64,000 bases of DNA from Camarhynchus parvulus (taxonomy: Eukaryota > Chordata > Aves > Passeriformes > Thraupidae), in contig NC_044571.1 of assembly GCF_901933205.1 (NCBI RefSeq), positions 12,106,420 to 12,170,419 of the forward strand. Direction: 5' to 3'. Position 1 is the stretch's first letter, and the number at the start of each line of letters is the position of its first letter. The notes beneath the pieces were generated by a model, which was not told the DNA's origin, ran no database searches, and worked only from the letters and a program-made list of their open reading frames with translations. Of the stretch, positions 1-14,000 are shown piece by piece. The position numbers were made by a program, and so were the translations under genes.

Positions 1-295
1 TTTCTCATCCCACCTCCAAGATGGATTTGAAGGAAGGTTTTCTGTTTTAGACATACATAGGGTAGCTGTGAGGAAAGATTCATCTTAAATCTGCAAAATC
101 AGAGAAAGTCTGACTTATGTCCTATAGCTTGTTTTATCCATTTCAATATCAATAGTATAAGTTTAATACCTAAAAGTTTTGGATTCTATATCAATTACTA
201 TTTTTTCTAAATCCCTGATAAGACACAGTGACCATGAATTGCACATTTTGTGATGAAAATGCTTTAGAAAGTATTTATTTTTCCAATTGCTATGA

Positions 296-575
296 TCACA
301 GAATCACAGAATCATTATGGCTGGAAGGAAGCTCTGGAGGTCACCCAGTCCAACGCCCCTGCCAAGGCAGGGTCACCTGGAGCAGGTGACACAGGAACAT
401 CCAGATGGGTTTTGAATGTCTACAAAGAAGGAGGCTCCATAACCTGGGCAGCTGTTCCAGTGCTCTCCATCCTCAATGGAAAAAAGTTCTTCCTCATCTT
501 GAGGTGGAACTTCTTTTGGTTTAGTTCATGACCATTACTCTTTCACTTCCTGCTGTTTTTATGGGAAATTTATTC
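296..575 (-). mobile_element. CR1 LINE 3' fragment
   Basis: Reads as the reverse complement of the CR1 3' end: terminal TCACAGAATCA repeats, then GGAGGTCACCCAGTCCAAC, GGGTCACCTGGAGCAGGT and AAGTTCTTCCTCATCTTGAG. CR1 is the dominant avian LINE, usually 5'-truncated. The 5' limit near 545-575 is fuzzy. The short open frame at 292-531 is only a reading of this repeat. Confidence 0.9.
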
Positions 576-3500
576 TTTATCCTTCTATTTTGTCTTTCTT
601 CTTCCTAATGAAAAATAGTACCTTCCCAAACTTTATTTAATATCTTCTTTTCCTCCTAATGATTGTATTCTGATTCTCTGATTCTTCTACACATATCTAA
701 AGATCTAATAACTGCAAAACATTTGAAATGTGGATTATGAGGACTATTGATTTATTGGCTATTATCTCCACAAGCCCAGATGATCTTTATGTCACTTATG
801 TAGTCTATCTTGGGAATGACTGTAACATTAATTAATTTATTTTAGCCTCATGGAGGTTCTTTCCCTATCATCTAGATACATCCTACATGACAGGGGAATT
901 TTCTGTGTTTGCTTCACAGATTGGACATTTTAAAAAAATTATTATTAAAATGGAACAGAAAAATTTTAAGTATATTTTTACTAGGAGGAAGCTGAAATGA
1001 TATTACAGGAAGAAAAGAGTAGATTTGCACTGAAACATTATATCTGAAAGACACCATAGGGATTTGGAGCTACATAGAAGCTGATGATATAGAGATAAGT
1101 ACTGGAGATGGAAATAAAAGTTTTAACTGAAACATTTGAAGTCTATTTTGTTTTGTTTGATTGTTGCTATTTTTATAACTTGAAAAGAGAAATCTTTAAA
1201 TTCTAATATAAAATTATGTAATATCTTTGTTCCTGTACAATTTTCATCTGTCAGAAGTGATGTTTTCCCTCAGCATTGCCAATGATTTCATAATTCCAAG
1301 TCCCTACATTGGAGGATCTGTGCATTAAAGATATATGGTGAAGGGTGTGGATACAACTGTGATTCAGACAAGACCTGAGGAGGAGGTATAACAGAAGCTG
1401 ATGCTCCAAGAGATGTTCTGAGATGTCACCCTTCTTAGACAAGTCTGTAGGCCATGATTCTTCCATTTTTTGCCAGATTTAAATTATGGTGTGCAAATTT
1501 GGATTCATCTCTTTGAAATATGTATAAAGTTGGTTAAAGCCAACCACTCTCTGTGTACACTCTAAAGGGGACCCCTGAGGGCACATGCCTGAGATGCACA
1601 GCTCAACTTGCAATCTAGACCTTTGAATGCATCAGAAATAGTGAACTAAAATAGAGACAAAACTTTGCTTCTTGTTCTTTCAATCAGCCTCTTTCAGTGG
1701 CTTAATACACAGGCTTTTGCACACATTTTAACTTTCTGCAATTTACTTTCCTTATCTGCAACACAGAGGTAGCAACAGATGTATCACAGTCTGAATGCAA
1801 AACAATTCTTCTGAAGAACCTTTTGAGATTCTAAGGTAGAAGGCATATTGTAAATGCTAAACATAATTATAATTATACATACTAATATATCTTTTTGTCA
1901 CTATGAAATTACCTTAATAGAGCAGAATTTTCTTAATTGCAATAGACCCCTGTGGAATCAGGAATGTGCCATTTGACCAGTTATCCTAATTATTTGAGAT
2001 CCAGAGAAATACATCACACTGGGAGATTTTTTAAATTACTACAGAAACAGGCTTAGGTGATGAAACAAATCTCTCCTTATGTAAATGCTTGATAACACTA
2101 TTAAAAAAATCACATCGAAAAATGAAGTTAGAAACAGTAACGCATTATGGAACCCTAAATATGTTATTCAATCATCTTCTTGACAGGGTGAGAAAAAGCT
2201 GAAGTAAGAGGCCAGCAAAGCAGGGTATCTGTGTAGAAAGTTGTTCCTGTTAACCTCAATGAATTTAATTTTGCCAGGCCAACTCTTCTGCCATTTAATC
2301 AGACCAACCACCACCTTCATCCATTGCTTTTCATTAAAATGCCCACTGCACTTTTACTTCATTTTGCCTCTTCACTTTCACTTATTTCTCCGGAGTGTTT
2401 TGCCCGTACTAGGAGTTTTCTCATTTAGATATCTTTAAAGCACTGGCCATTGCAAACCCCTGGTATAATAATATACAAGCAGTTGCAACACAAATAAAAA
2501 CAATTCTGGAGTATCTTAATCTCTTCTAAATAGTTCCTTTTATGAGAGTATTTCATCACCTTAATTATTTTATACCAAAGGACCCAGATATTACTCTAAA
2601 TAAAAGTAATGCCATTTTGTGTTATTACCATCTTGCTTGTACTGTACTGGTAGCAGTCCCCATGGCTCTCTCATCTCTCCCTCCCTCCCTCCCTCCCCAC
2701 TTCCTCCCTTTATTACTACTACTACTAGTACTACTACTACTACTAATAATAATATCATCATTACTACTACGACTACTATTACTACTACTACTATGGACAG
2801 TAATTTTAAAGCAAGGAAACTCATTTGTGTGTCATATCCTAAATTAGACAATTTCCTAAATTCCACTTGGCATGACCTGACCCCTTCATAGCAGGTTGGA
2901 GAAATGATTCTCTGCTAGTTGCAGACAGCAGTAAAATCCAGAAGTGAAGGCCTGGATACGACTGCTATAAATATTTCAAAAATTATAGTTGGATAAAAAT
3001 TACATTTCACTAAGAATGAATAGGCATCTGTGTTAACAATAAAAGCAAGTTAAAAACCACACAAGTTACAGACAGTATCACAAAGTCCTTCCCATCCTGC
3101 TTTACACATGAAAGGATGGGTATCAAAGAAAGCAGGCAAGAGGTCATCTGGGAATGAAGCCTCCTACTGCTGCTCAGTGATGGGGCTTCTCCTTCCAAAC
3201 ACAGGACATGGTGTTATTAATTCTTATTTCCCCCCCCCTTTAAGAGTCACGATGCAGTCTTGGTCACAAATTTGCATAATGCGTTATGGTATCTCCTCTC
3301 ACAGAATAAAAAAGGAATACCATTATGATAACTTTAAAAAAAAATAAAGAATAAAAAGAAAGCAAACCAAAAAATTGGCAATCACATATGTCCATGAGCT
3401 CCACAATCTAATTCTTTAAGCTCCCAGTTTACAGAGGACCAACCCAGAGGCCTGAGGTCAACATAAAGTGCAATAAAATATTCAAGAGTCACATTTGTCC

Positions 3501-3597
3501 CTGTGATGAGAAGAAAAATACCCTGGCAGTTTCCTAAGCCAGCAGTTTCCTGCAAAGGGAAAACCTTTCCCCAGACAATTTGATTTCTGCTGTGTCA
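576..3597. other. AT-rich non-coding stretch
   Basis: Apart from the microsatellites at 2675-2794 I see no gene. Open frames are at most about 100 codons and lie on repeats or random sequence. Confidence 0.6.
2675..2794. repeat. (CTCC)n and (TAC)n microsatellites
   Basis: A CTCC tract (about 2675-2697) is followed after some 15 bases by an imperfect TAC/TAA triplet array to about 2794. The open frames across it (poly-Thr, poly-Leu, poly-Val) come from the repeats. Confidence 0.95.
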
Positions 3598-3805
3598 GGG
3601 GAAGTTCAAAATGAATATTAGGAAAAGGTTTTCCACTGGAACAGACTCCCCAGGGAAGTGGTCAAGTCATCAAGCCTGTTGCAGTTCAAGGAATGTCTAG
3701 ACAATGCACTTTGTCATATGGTTTAGTTTTAAGTAGTCCTGCAATGACTACTTGATGATCCTCATGGGTTCCTTTTACCTTGAGATATTCTAAGATTCTA
3801 TAAAA
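3598..3805 (+). mobile_element. CR1 LINE 3' fragment
   Basis: Sense CR1: AATATTAGGAAAAGGTTTTCC, TGGAACAGACTCCCCAGGGA, AGTGGTCAAGTCATC, and a terminal TTCTAAGATTCTATAAAAT that derives from the CR1 3' octamer repeats. Considerably diverged. Confidence 0.8.
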
Positions 3806-6800
3806 TCACATGATTGCAGTCACACCTCAGTGTGAAATTACACCCCTTTCCCTGGCTTTAAAAATACATTACTTTTGAGCCCATAGGTATAAAATGAGCT
3901 TTTTATGTGTTGGCAGTTTTTTTGAGAACAAGAATGTCTAATGCCTGCAAAGAAAATTTTCAGTTTCCTTCCATCAGATATTTGCTGTTTCTTACCAGCC
4001 ACATAAAGCAGGCAAGCCCAGTGCCAGCATATCTCTGGCAATTGGAAATATGGATTTTAATGCTAGTTAGTTAGAAAAAAAAAGACAAATAATTTCTGAT
4101 GTGCATGGAAAGTTTATCATTATCCCTTCAATCTAAAAATACACAAAAATTATGATCATAAGCAAGCCTAAAAAAATCACCTGTTGTCTGTAGAATACAA
4201 GAACAAGAATCCCTGAAGCAATGTACAAGCCACTTGTACATATCTAGCTGAAACCTTTTCTTCCTCTGCATATCATTTATTACATTCTTATTCTTCTTGT
4301 AATTTTGAATTTTAGCTCAATTCCTCTCTGTTTGCCTAAAGCTTATATTAAGGATTAAGTAGATCTTCCAAAATGTTGCACACAATAATTGCTTTTCATT
4401 AGGAAGTATCTGGTGAATAAGCTAGTTATATTTCTTCAATTCCAAATATTAGCTAAAATATGCAACTAGTTAGTTAATTCTAATCTACTATTTCACATAG
4501 TTAATGAATTATTCATAGGTTCATGCAGCTGCTGAAGTACTGCAAAAGCTTAAATTTAGCACTCAGATGGCACACGTGGCAACTTGGCAATTATTATTTT
4601 TTGGAATATGGCTTTAATTTAAATTCATATGTGATTGATGTGATATGACATGCTGAGAGTACAACAGATAGTTTAATCAACAAATGGTCCTTATGAATAA
4701 TGTTGATGGCAAAAGTTCTATTCAATTTCATGTCACTTTCCTTATCCTTAAAATGAAATTCAGTTCTTGTTCAGCTCTTGATATTCAATGCATTTTCTTT
4801 CATTAGAAATACTGAAGGGGGATGGACAGAAATGCAAATAGGAAATAGATTACGATAATATTTATTATTTTCTGTGAGTTTCTTTTCTATTTCTACCTAT
4901 TTATCTTCACTGCCTTGGACTTGGTCCGACATTTTCTACCAATACTAATAAAGTTTTAGATCAGAACAATGATCTACCAATATATATAAAAAAATACGGA
5001 ACAGTGTTGCCCTAATTGGCATAAATGTTTTTTATTTATCAGAAGAAATTCTAATGACAGTAAATAAAGTTTCTTAATTCATAATGATTGAAATATTATG
5101 AAGAGGAAGAGTAATAATGGTCATGACACTTGAGAGGGCTTTCCTTTAGAGATTCTATGCAGCAAGAAACAAATTTGTAATAAGCTAGATACTTCCACAG
5201 TAGCACAGAAGTGTCAGATATCTTTCACAATAAATTTTATGAACTTTTGTTTTGTAACAACTGAAATTCAAGTAGCTATTATTTGGAAAAGTAAAGGTGA
5301 AAAAAAAAGGCAGGATTATAGGTGTTAGCTTGGCCTAGAAAAGGCAGATGTATGATCTCACATATGCAGGTTGTTGGAGATGCAAAATGTTGCCTCCAGC
5401 ATAAATGTTATGCTGCCATTCATAACTCAGTAAATAACTGCCAATCCTCAAAAACATGGCTCCAAAAATGAAGATGAATTCAGGAAGAAATATCACAGAA
5501 AGTGATTTCCAAGCACTGTTACCATGGTTTTGCTCACTGCTCCTGGGTAAAGACACTGGGGCTTACTTTGCCCCTTGGATCACACCCTGACCAATGCCCA
5601 TCCCTCCTGAACCCTTCCCTCAGTGGGAAGGCAGCTTCCCACAAGCACACATCTGTACATCCTCTCAAACGCTGCAGCAGGTAGCAGCTTGCAGTCCAGC
5701 TTGCTGAAGGTGCTGGATGCACTTCCAATACCTTTATTTCTGTTACCCCACTCTTACCCCCTTCCTATTGTGCACTAAGACATGTGACCTGCATCTTTCT
5801 CCAAGAATGAGATCTAGGATCCAAATACGTCTTTGTTTTGTTGCTTTATTTTCCAAGTCTCCTATTAAAAGCCATCTTATGTTTCAGCATTAATGGAGAA
5901 TAACACAGATCACTTTCTGAGTTACAATAGATAAAAGGAAGTAATGGGATTTAAGGACATTAAAGTGAAGATAAAATCATTGCTGAGGGTAGATAGGGGC
6001 TGACAGCCTTTTAGGTATTATTTCTTTCAGTAAATGTCTAGGAAAATATTTTCAGTTAGTCATCTCATTGTTCTGTTCCTCTGTAAAATTTAACAGTTCT
6101 AGGAAGATTCTACCCAAATCAGTGATGTTGACTGGGAAAAATATTCTGTGATCTTCCATACAACTAAATTTAATGAATATAGAACCTAACATTTCACAAA
6201 CCCATCTTCCTTTCCTTGTTACAGGTCATCTAGTATTTGTTCCTTTGGAGCAAGCACCTAAAGCATGGATGCCCTTCTTATTTGCCTTAGAAAAAAGTTC
6301 CTATTTGACGCATTGAAAAAATACATGCTGTTTAAATTGACTTGTTGAGAATTCACATATGACTAGAATAAATAAATGTTCTACATGGGGAGTACCTCTG
6401 AGACTCAGAAATTCCCCAAGTGCACGAGCAGATGGCACAAGGGCTGCATGATCTGCTGAAAAACATTTAGGTGTATTTGTTATGTTCAAAATATTTATTT
6501 CAACAAAGAGAAAAATCCCCACCTTTTTATACAGTATCATAAATTTATTTAGCTGTGTGATAGAAATTAAAAGAAAAAAAAACCAGAGAAAAGTATTTTA
6601 GAGGAAAATCTCAAAAATAATATTGTTATAATATTAATATTGTTATAATAATAATAGTGTTATGCAGAAACTTCTTGGATTTTGTAATCTTTTCTGTGGG
6701 GCTATTCTTCCCCCTCCATTGCTTCTATAGGTCTTAAAGTCTGCAGCATCATAGCAGGAGTGGAACACTGTAGCATGGCATCAGCAATCCATGTCCTTCT

Positions 6801-6903
6801 CTCAGGTGCATCATGTTGATGTCAACAGCTTCTTGGTCCTCATTTCAGGCCAAATGTATATTTCTAACAGTTTCTCCCCCTGATTTGATTGCGGGGTTAT
6901 ATT

Positions 6904-7040
6904 TCTTGGTTTTGTTTTGGGTTTTTGTTAGTTTGTTTTATTTTTGTTTGTTTTGGTTTGTTGTTATTGTGTTTTGGGTTTGTGGTTTTTTTTGTTTTGT
7001 TTTGTTTGTTTGTTTTTTGTTTGGGTTTTATTTTGTTGGG
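6904..7040. repeat. T/G-rich low-complexity tract (GTTTT-like)
   Basis: Strongly strand-biased G and T with GTTTT and GTTTG units, practically no C. Explains several overlapping Phe/Val/Cys-rich open frames. Confidence 0.9.
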
Positions 7041-9032
7041 TTTTTATGATGGTTTATTTGTCCCTAATATATCTTAATTTCCCATATGTCAAACAAACAT
7101 CTTTCCTGTCTCGCATACTTGCTCTCTGTTCTCCTGTTACTTCTAAAAAAACTGGTTTTACACAGGTGTGAAGGCAATATTTCTGTATCAATAGGTAATT
7201 GACCACTCATGAGTCTTTTTACAGCCCTCAGGGTCCTCATATCACCAGGTGCCAGCTCTGTCATCATCCCGTCCATGTATGCCCTCTACACTGCACGATC
7301 TTCCCCCACATTTAAGGGCTCTGCTTCACTCCCAGTCTTCTATTCCATTACATTCTGCATCATTACCATAAATAGCACATTCTACACAAAAAAAAATTAC
7401 TTAGTAGTACTATCTATACAAAAGTTATACTACTTGCTTGCAAAAAGCTCAGCAAAAGTAAAACAAATTAGGAAATAGCCATTAGAAAATAGGTCATTAG
7501 AATATTGCTTTTACAGCTGAACATTGTGAAACATAGCTCTGAGCAGGCCAAGAGAAATCCTGACAAAGCCTAAAAAGTCCTGAGGATTTGCAGAGCTACT
7601 GTGAAGTCTGAAATCTGTCATTAGCAAGGCCAATAATGTATTTATTGGGTTACAGGGCTTAATGCTTAGATTGTCTCATAAACATGCAGAATAGCAAGAC
7701 TTGCCTAGAACATATGATGGATTTTTGCAGAATAATAGAAATATATATTAATTAATTTGATAATGCAATGGAATAATACACAACAAAGTTAATGGAGGTT
7801 TATAATATATGATATGCTACTGAAGGAAGAGAGATAACTGAATGTCTCATCTAAAATATAAACTGAATAATCATAAGTGGATATTTTTTCCACAGAAGAT
7901 GATTTTGATTAAGGGCCAGGCTTTGCCCAAGTTACATATGCACAGCTACTACTGATGCCAATTGTAGTTGTGGTGGTGTGTATCTGGGTAAAGGATTTGT
8001 TTATGAACAGGGATGGAAATTGTATTATTATTTGCTTTCAAGAAATAATAGAACTCTGGAACCTCACATTTTTCATATATATATATATGAAAAGAAATTT
8101 CTTGATAGGGCTAAAAATCAATTGGAACAGACTCTATCACTTCTGTGGAGTAGTACCTACTTGTCTATCTGATAAACAAATTTCTTGATTCAGTACAATT
8201 ATATCCTATAGAAGTATTTAACATAAATAAAAGAAAAAAAAGTATCTTAGAATCTATAAACATTTCCCAAAGTTCAAGATAAAATATTCTACAGAAAAAA
8301 CAGAATACTTTACATGTCTTTTCTGCAACTCCTTTTATGAATGACATTCTTTTTATAAATGCAAGTTCTATTTTTGTAGATTCAGATCGCACTTCCATCA
8401 ATTTAAAGAATTTCAAACTTGAGACAAAATCACTTTGCCATCCTCATTATGAAAAATTGCCAACACGTATGTGAGATTTCTATGGAAAAACTATTAATCA
8501 GAAACTCAGATGACCAAAAAGACAATAGCACAAATAACTCAAAAGATCTTTAAATTAAATCCACATGAACTTTTTGTGATTTGCATTTCTGGAGTCTAAA
8601 TAATATCACATATATGTTCCTTTCTTTCAAGATCTGCTTCCTTTCTCCTTCATATGTTCCAAAACTCTGAACTTTTCAAATTTCACCTGAAAAGTTCATC
8701 CACTCGTGCAATTTTGTAGGAATAGACACAGTCCAATGTGCAGCCTATGTTTTTATTTTCTTGTAAGTTAACCCACAATGTCAGCAGCACAAGAATAGCT
8801 ATTTATAGGTATTATTGCAGTGCATTGTAGTAAAATCAGTTTAGTAAAAAAAATCAAATACTCATTTTTTAAATACAGAAAATATTTAAAGCTTCATGTA
8901 TCACCACCTAAATCATTTGAATCTAAGCATTTTAGAAAACACCATCATTATTTTGCTGATTATACAAGCTTTAGGCAAAACAGCAATTTTTTTCACTCAG
9001 TGACCATGAAGTTGCCCACAGATGAACTATAT

Positions 9033-9108
9033 AGTCAGTGGGCTGCTTCTAAAATTCTTCTTAATATTAATTTTTCCTCTTACTCTCCTGAGATAGCTAA
9101 AAGTAAGA
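9033..9108 (+). repeat. 76-bp dispersed duplicate, copy A
   Basis: Shares 71 of 76 positions, without gaps, with 10737-10812. Flanks are unrelated. Does not match CR1 or either LTR. Confidence 0.85.
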
Positions 9109-9839
9109 AGTTTTAAGAGTTTTAATTTGTGCTTTATTACCTTTCTAAGATATACCTACTCTTCTTTTACATGCACTTTTGACATGGAAGCATGGGGCCC
9201 CAAATTTCCTGTAAATATTCCAATAATATTGAGAATGTAAATGTGGAAAGGTAGAGTGTGAGGTTCAGGTGAACACATTGTCCTTATCCTTCTCCTGTGT
9301 AATAAATATTAAGAATCTAATAATTTTTGTGCTCATAATTTAAAAAAATAGATATATATTTTTAATTTTTAAGGTGGTCATGAGAATAAGAAGGACCTGT
9401 CTGTATTCTCAGTGTAGAAAAGTGCAGCATTGACACATGAAAACAGGCAGGCTGCTGCCCTCTCCCTTCAGTTTCACAGGACTATGACAGAAGAGAATGC
9501 AGAACTGTTTTCTGCTCTTTGCCTGGCTCTTTGTTGCAATCTCAAGTTATTTTTACCTCCTGCCTTTCTGAGTGGGAATTTATTTTAACAGTGATGTCAA
9601 ATTGGTAGAAATGAAGCAGGGCTTCGGGGCTGATACCAGTGAAGACAGAAGGAGCAACAGGATTTCAATAGCAGCAGTGAGTTATTGCAACAGCTCAGTT
9701 TGTGCAACCAAGTTCTTAGTCAGCAACATGCCTGGGTTGACATCAAATTTGATGGAAATAAAGAAAAAAACTCTGTGAGTAGTTGTCAAGCTGACTGACA
9801 CAGCTCATTCCAGGACTATTGGCTTTATGTCCCATTAGA

Positions 9840-9890
9840 AAAGGAAAAAAAAAGAAAGAAAAAGAAAAAGAAAAAAAAAAAAAAAGAAAA
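9840..9890. repeat. A-rich (GAAAA)n tract
   Basis: Runs of A broken by single Gs. A similar tract lies at 10310-10402. Confidence 0.9.
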
Positions 9891-10309
9891 TAGTTTAAAT
9901 GAGTGTCACAGTGAAAGGGGGATAAAAAGAACAGTCAAGATATGTTTGCCATGTTGTTATGAAAAAGTTGACCAGCAGCACCTGGACTCACAGACAGTGC
10001 ATAACCAAGGACAGGTCACTCCACTGACACTCAGCAATGCTTTAGCTTGTCTCTGCTTCCTCTGTGTTTTCAGAGATGCTTTCACTCAGGAACAACCTAA
10101 ATATTTTCAAGCTTGTCAATAGACAATCCCAAAAACAAAGGTTCCAACTTCAGCGAGTCCCTCGGCAGAAGTCTGTATCAGCCAGAGCTGGTAAAGTTTT
10201 TCAAGGCATTACATCCATTAAGTAACAGAATCTTAATTTGGGGATTTGGTGGTTATATTTTTCTGTCTGTTTCAGCCATCTAAATTTAAGGATTATATAT
10301 CCTATTTTG

Positions 10310-10402
10310 AAGAAAATAAAAAAAACCTGTGGCGATACCCACAGGAAAAAAATAATAATTATCAGAAGAAAAAAGAAAAGAAAAAGAAAAAATAATAAAA
10401 AG
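10310..10402. repeat. A-rich low-complexity tract
   Basis: A-rich sequence with AATAATAA and GAAAA units; a short GTGGCGATACCCAC island interrupts it. Confidence 0.8.
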
Positions 10403-10736
10403 AGCAGACATTAGACTCCAACTAAGTTTCTGACTTTACTATCACCCATGTTTAAAGCAAATGAATGTGTATATAACCTTAGAATTTGGAGCTGCACAGC
10501 TCTCTACTGGCACAGCATTTTGAAAGCAATTTGTTCTAGGTTTTACTATGCTGTGCCAAAAAAATGGCATTACTCTTCCATGACCTACTTCTGACTTCCC
10601 ATTAGGCTGATGGGAATGTTTGTTGAACTCTGTAGAGAACTTAGAAAATATATAATGATAGAGAAAACTTATAATTTTGACTGAAAATGGAAATGGGAAT
10701 TTTAAAAAGAGAAGGGATATTTACTGCTTAGAATAA

Positions 10737-10812
10737 AGTCAGTGGGCTGCTTCTGAAATTCTCCTTAATACTAATTTGTCCTCTTACTCTCCTGAGATAA
10801 CTAAAAGTAAGA
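10737..10812 (+). repeat. 76-bp dispersed duplicate, copy B
   Basis: Direct-orientation partner of 9033-9108, about 1.7 kb downstream, differing at five bases. Confidence 0.85.
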
Positions 10813-11018
10813 AAAGCAAAACTCAGGTTTCATGTTATTTAAGTTTTGTTTGGTTTTTTGGCCTGCCATATCTTCCTATAGGTTTACAAGAAAATAATTT
10901 CAAAGTTAAAGTGTGGTCTTTTATATACTTTTAATTCTTTAAGGCATTGATGTTAATAAATTCACAATAGAAAAGACTTAGATGTTATAGAATAAGCTGT
11001 TATTGCTGTAATCTGAAA

Positions 11019-11038
11019 CACACACACACACACACACA
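11019..11038. repeat. (CA)10 microsatellite
   Basis: Twenty bases of CA/AC alternation. Confidence 0.95.
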
Positions 11039-14000
11039 AAAAGATTCCCATATGCATTTCTGAAGCTGAAAATCTAAAGCTCCAAAATTACATTATAGTT
11101 CCTTGTTTAGAAAATTGAACAGATATATATCAACATGAGTGTCCTTTGGAAAAAAAAATTAGTCCTCTGATCCTAAAATGATAAGGCTATGCAAAAGAGC
11201 AAACAGGTATTATTAAATATTCATGGTAGATGATTATGGGGGGAGCATTGTGCTATTGAGGGCTAAGAACAGAAAATTTGTGTCAGGAAATCTTATGCTC
11301 TGGAGAGAGCTGTGTCATTCTATTAAACAGTAGAGAATAATCAGGCTAACATCCCACTTGGTAGTAAGCCACTTATAGATGTCAGCAAATATATTTATCT
11401 TGTTAGGGAGATTGCCTTGAACAACAGAGATCCTGAGATACAGAGAACAATATCCCTGGACTCAGCTTCTTTTGGAAATCCTGGAATCATCTACACACCA
11501 GCACATCTAAGTGAAGAGTGAATAAAGACATATTGGACACACTTCTTGTGTATTTAGCAGTATAGCTTTATTAAAAAGATACTGAAGGATAAACAACAGC
11601 TGCTGGTTTTGGAGATGGAAACTAAAATGCTCTAAGCTGCAGACATAGAAATATGTGGTACCATTCTGCCCTTCTCCCATTTGCACCCAGAAAATAGTCT
11701 CCATCCTGTGATGATTCGTATCAATAGGCACAAAAGCACATACTTTTTATGTATATGTAAATGTTGTATGGACCAATCTCAATCAAAATGCAAAACCTCA
11801 AAAAATGGCACTGAAAATTCAAGTCTGGGTGTAGTTTGATATTCTTAGGTTTTTTCTGTGCTTAAAAGCATCTCTTAGAAAAAAAAAAAAATCTAAAACC
11901 AGCCCTGTATAAAGTTCTGTCCCATACATTAAAAAGTCAGAAAGGTGTGGCAATGAGGAAATAAATATAAACCAAAACAGAAGGTTCTCACTCTGAGAAA
12001 AAACAAAGGAAATAGAGAAAACAATGTTTCCAAACCAATGCTTTGTAAGAGTTTAAAAAAGTAGAGTTCTTTACAAAGTTTATAAACAAAAAGTGATGAA
12101 TACTCAATTCTGCAATTTTTTGTAAATTTCCCATATAAGATTGACAAAATTCCTTTGATAGTGAAGAATGAGCATCAGAAAACTACACTGAATTACTTTT
12201 TAAATTTTTTTTTCAGATTTGAACAGCTAATCACTACAATGATACCAATGTTAATACACAGTCAGGCTGACTCTCTCCCTTGGAGAGACAAGAATAAGGG
12301 CTAAGATGTATCCAAACCACCATAATAATGTATAAACCTAATCCAGGTCTTTATGGTATTTAGGGACAATGATCTTGGATGACCTTACAATGCAAAAAAA
12401 GCTTATCAATGTTTAACAGGCCTCAGTACAATATTTAATATAGGATTAGAGACAAACAGGAACACACATCACAAAATCCTTGGGGTTTCTGGCCACCAGA
12501 AGTTAAATTTGTTTGCAATCGTTGCCTATGGAACAAAACAGAATCATAAATAATGTTTAATCTCCTTCTGTTTGCTTCTGTTTGCTTTAACCAAAAAGCT
12601 AATTTTATCTAGAAATTATTTTAACCTCCACTAATTTTTCACACTTTTCCCCAAAAAGTGGGTTTTCAGGCAAGAGTGGACAGTGGTGGAACACCTGATC
12701 ACTTATTGTTTTAAACAAACAAACAAAAAAAGTAGCTTTAAGATTTGTCACTTTTCAGGCTCAGTTTCAAAGTAGCATGTATTGAAGGCTCTCTTTAACA
12801 AGGGTATTTCAGTATAGCTGGATAGTAGAATGCAGTATATTTTACCTTTGAGCACTAAAAATATATTTTCAAAGCATATAGGACTCTTGAAAATAATAAT
12901 AAAGCTGAATAAAGGTATTTTCTCTGCAATTAAGTAAAAAAAAGAAGGTTGTAAAAGAGTTTTCAGTTTATTTGAAGCATTTTCTAAATGTTCTATGCTA
13001 TGTTGTCCCTCTCTTAACTGTGCCAAAATTAGGTTTTATTTTTGCATTTGAAATGCAAAGTTATGTGTTTATTTCATTAACTATAAGCAGTCTATGTAGA
13101 TTTTTCTAAATGCTTGGTATTTGACACTCACAAAAGGATACAGTCCCAAAGTAAAAAAAGTTAAATATGTAAAAAGGTTGAAATTACAGCAGAATTATTT
13201 CAAATTAAATTATATCTTTAGGCAATATGATAATAAATTAAATTTCTGAACACATAAGAGAGGACTGAAGTTCCAGGAAATTTGCTGAATTCTCCTAATA
13301 TGCATGTCTTTTCTCTTCAGGCTTTATACACTTCCCACTTTTGGCAGGAGGCAAAAGTGCTGCCATTGCTGTAAAGGACATTTCCACAGTGTTTTAAGTT
13401 TGACCCTAATGTTATATATCACTTGATTTAATCCACCTAACTTTTTAGCCTAGTTTTGAAAACTTTATCAACCTGTGATCTTTGGGTATAATTAGCTGAA
13501 ACTCCAAGCTTTGGATCAATACTTTAAATTGACATGCCTTTGAGATTTGTTAAATCGTTGTCTTAAAATACCATAAAAACTGTGAAGTTCTTGGTGAATA
13601 ATTTATCCAAAGTGACTTCAGTAAGTCACTCTATAACAAGTTTTATTGATTTTGATAGCATTGCATGAGGCATGACTTGGCTGAACTGATCTAAAGGACA
13701 CCTCAGAAGCAGGAATGTTTCCTCTTCCCATTCTTCCCTGTTTGAGAAAGAGATGATCCTTGCCAGAATTTGTGCTAGAATTAATTTTTGATAGCAGTCA
13801 AGTATTCAATTTTTCATATTTTAAAACAGAAATTCAGTGTTAAAGGAAAAGCTAAATGTTGATTTAACTACTTCAACATATATGAGTGAAGGAATGCAGG
13901 GAGTACATTATAAGGGCTTATCCTTTTATCTCTTCAAGGATTACCATTATCAAACTGCAATCTACAGAAGAAAACAGAAATTACACATAAAAATATAAAA

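Noticed and set aside
2542..2891. Leu-, Val- and Thr-rich frames of 90-101 codons
   Set aside because: Produced by the CTCC and TAC microsatellites.
6813..7171. Hydrophobic Phe/Val/Cys-rich frames resembling membrane proteins
   Set aside because: Derived from the G/T-rich low-complexity tract; overlapping frames in different registers look equally hydrophobic.
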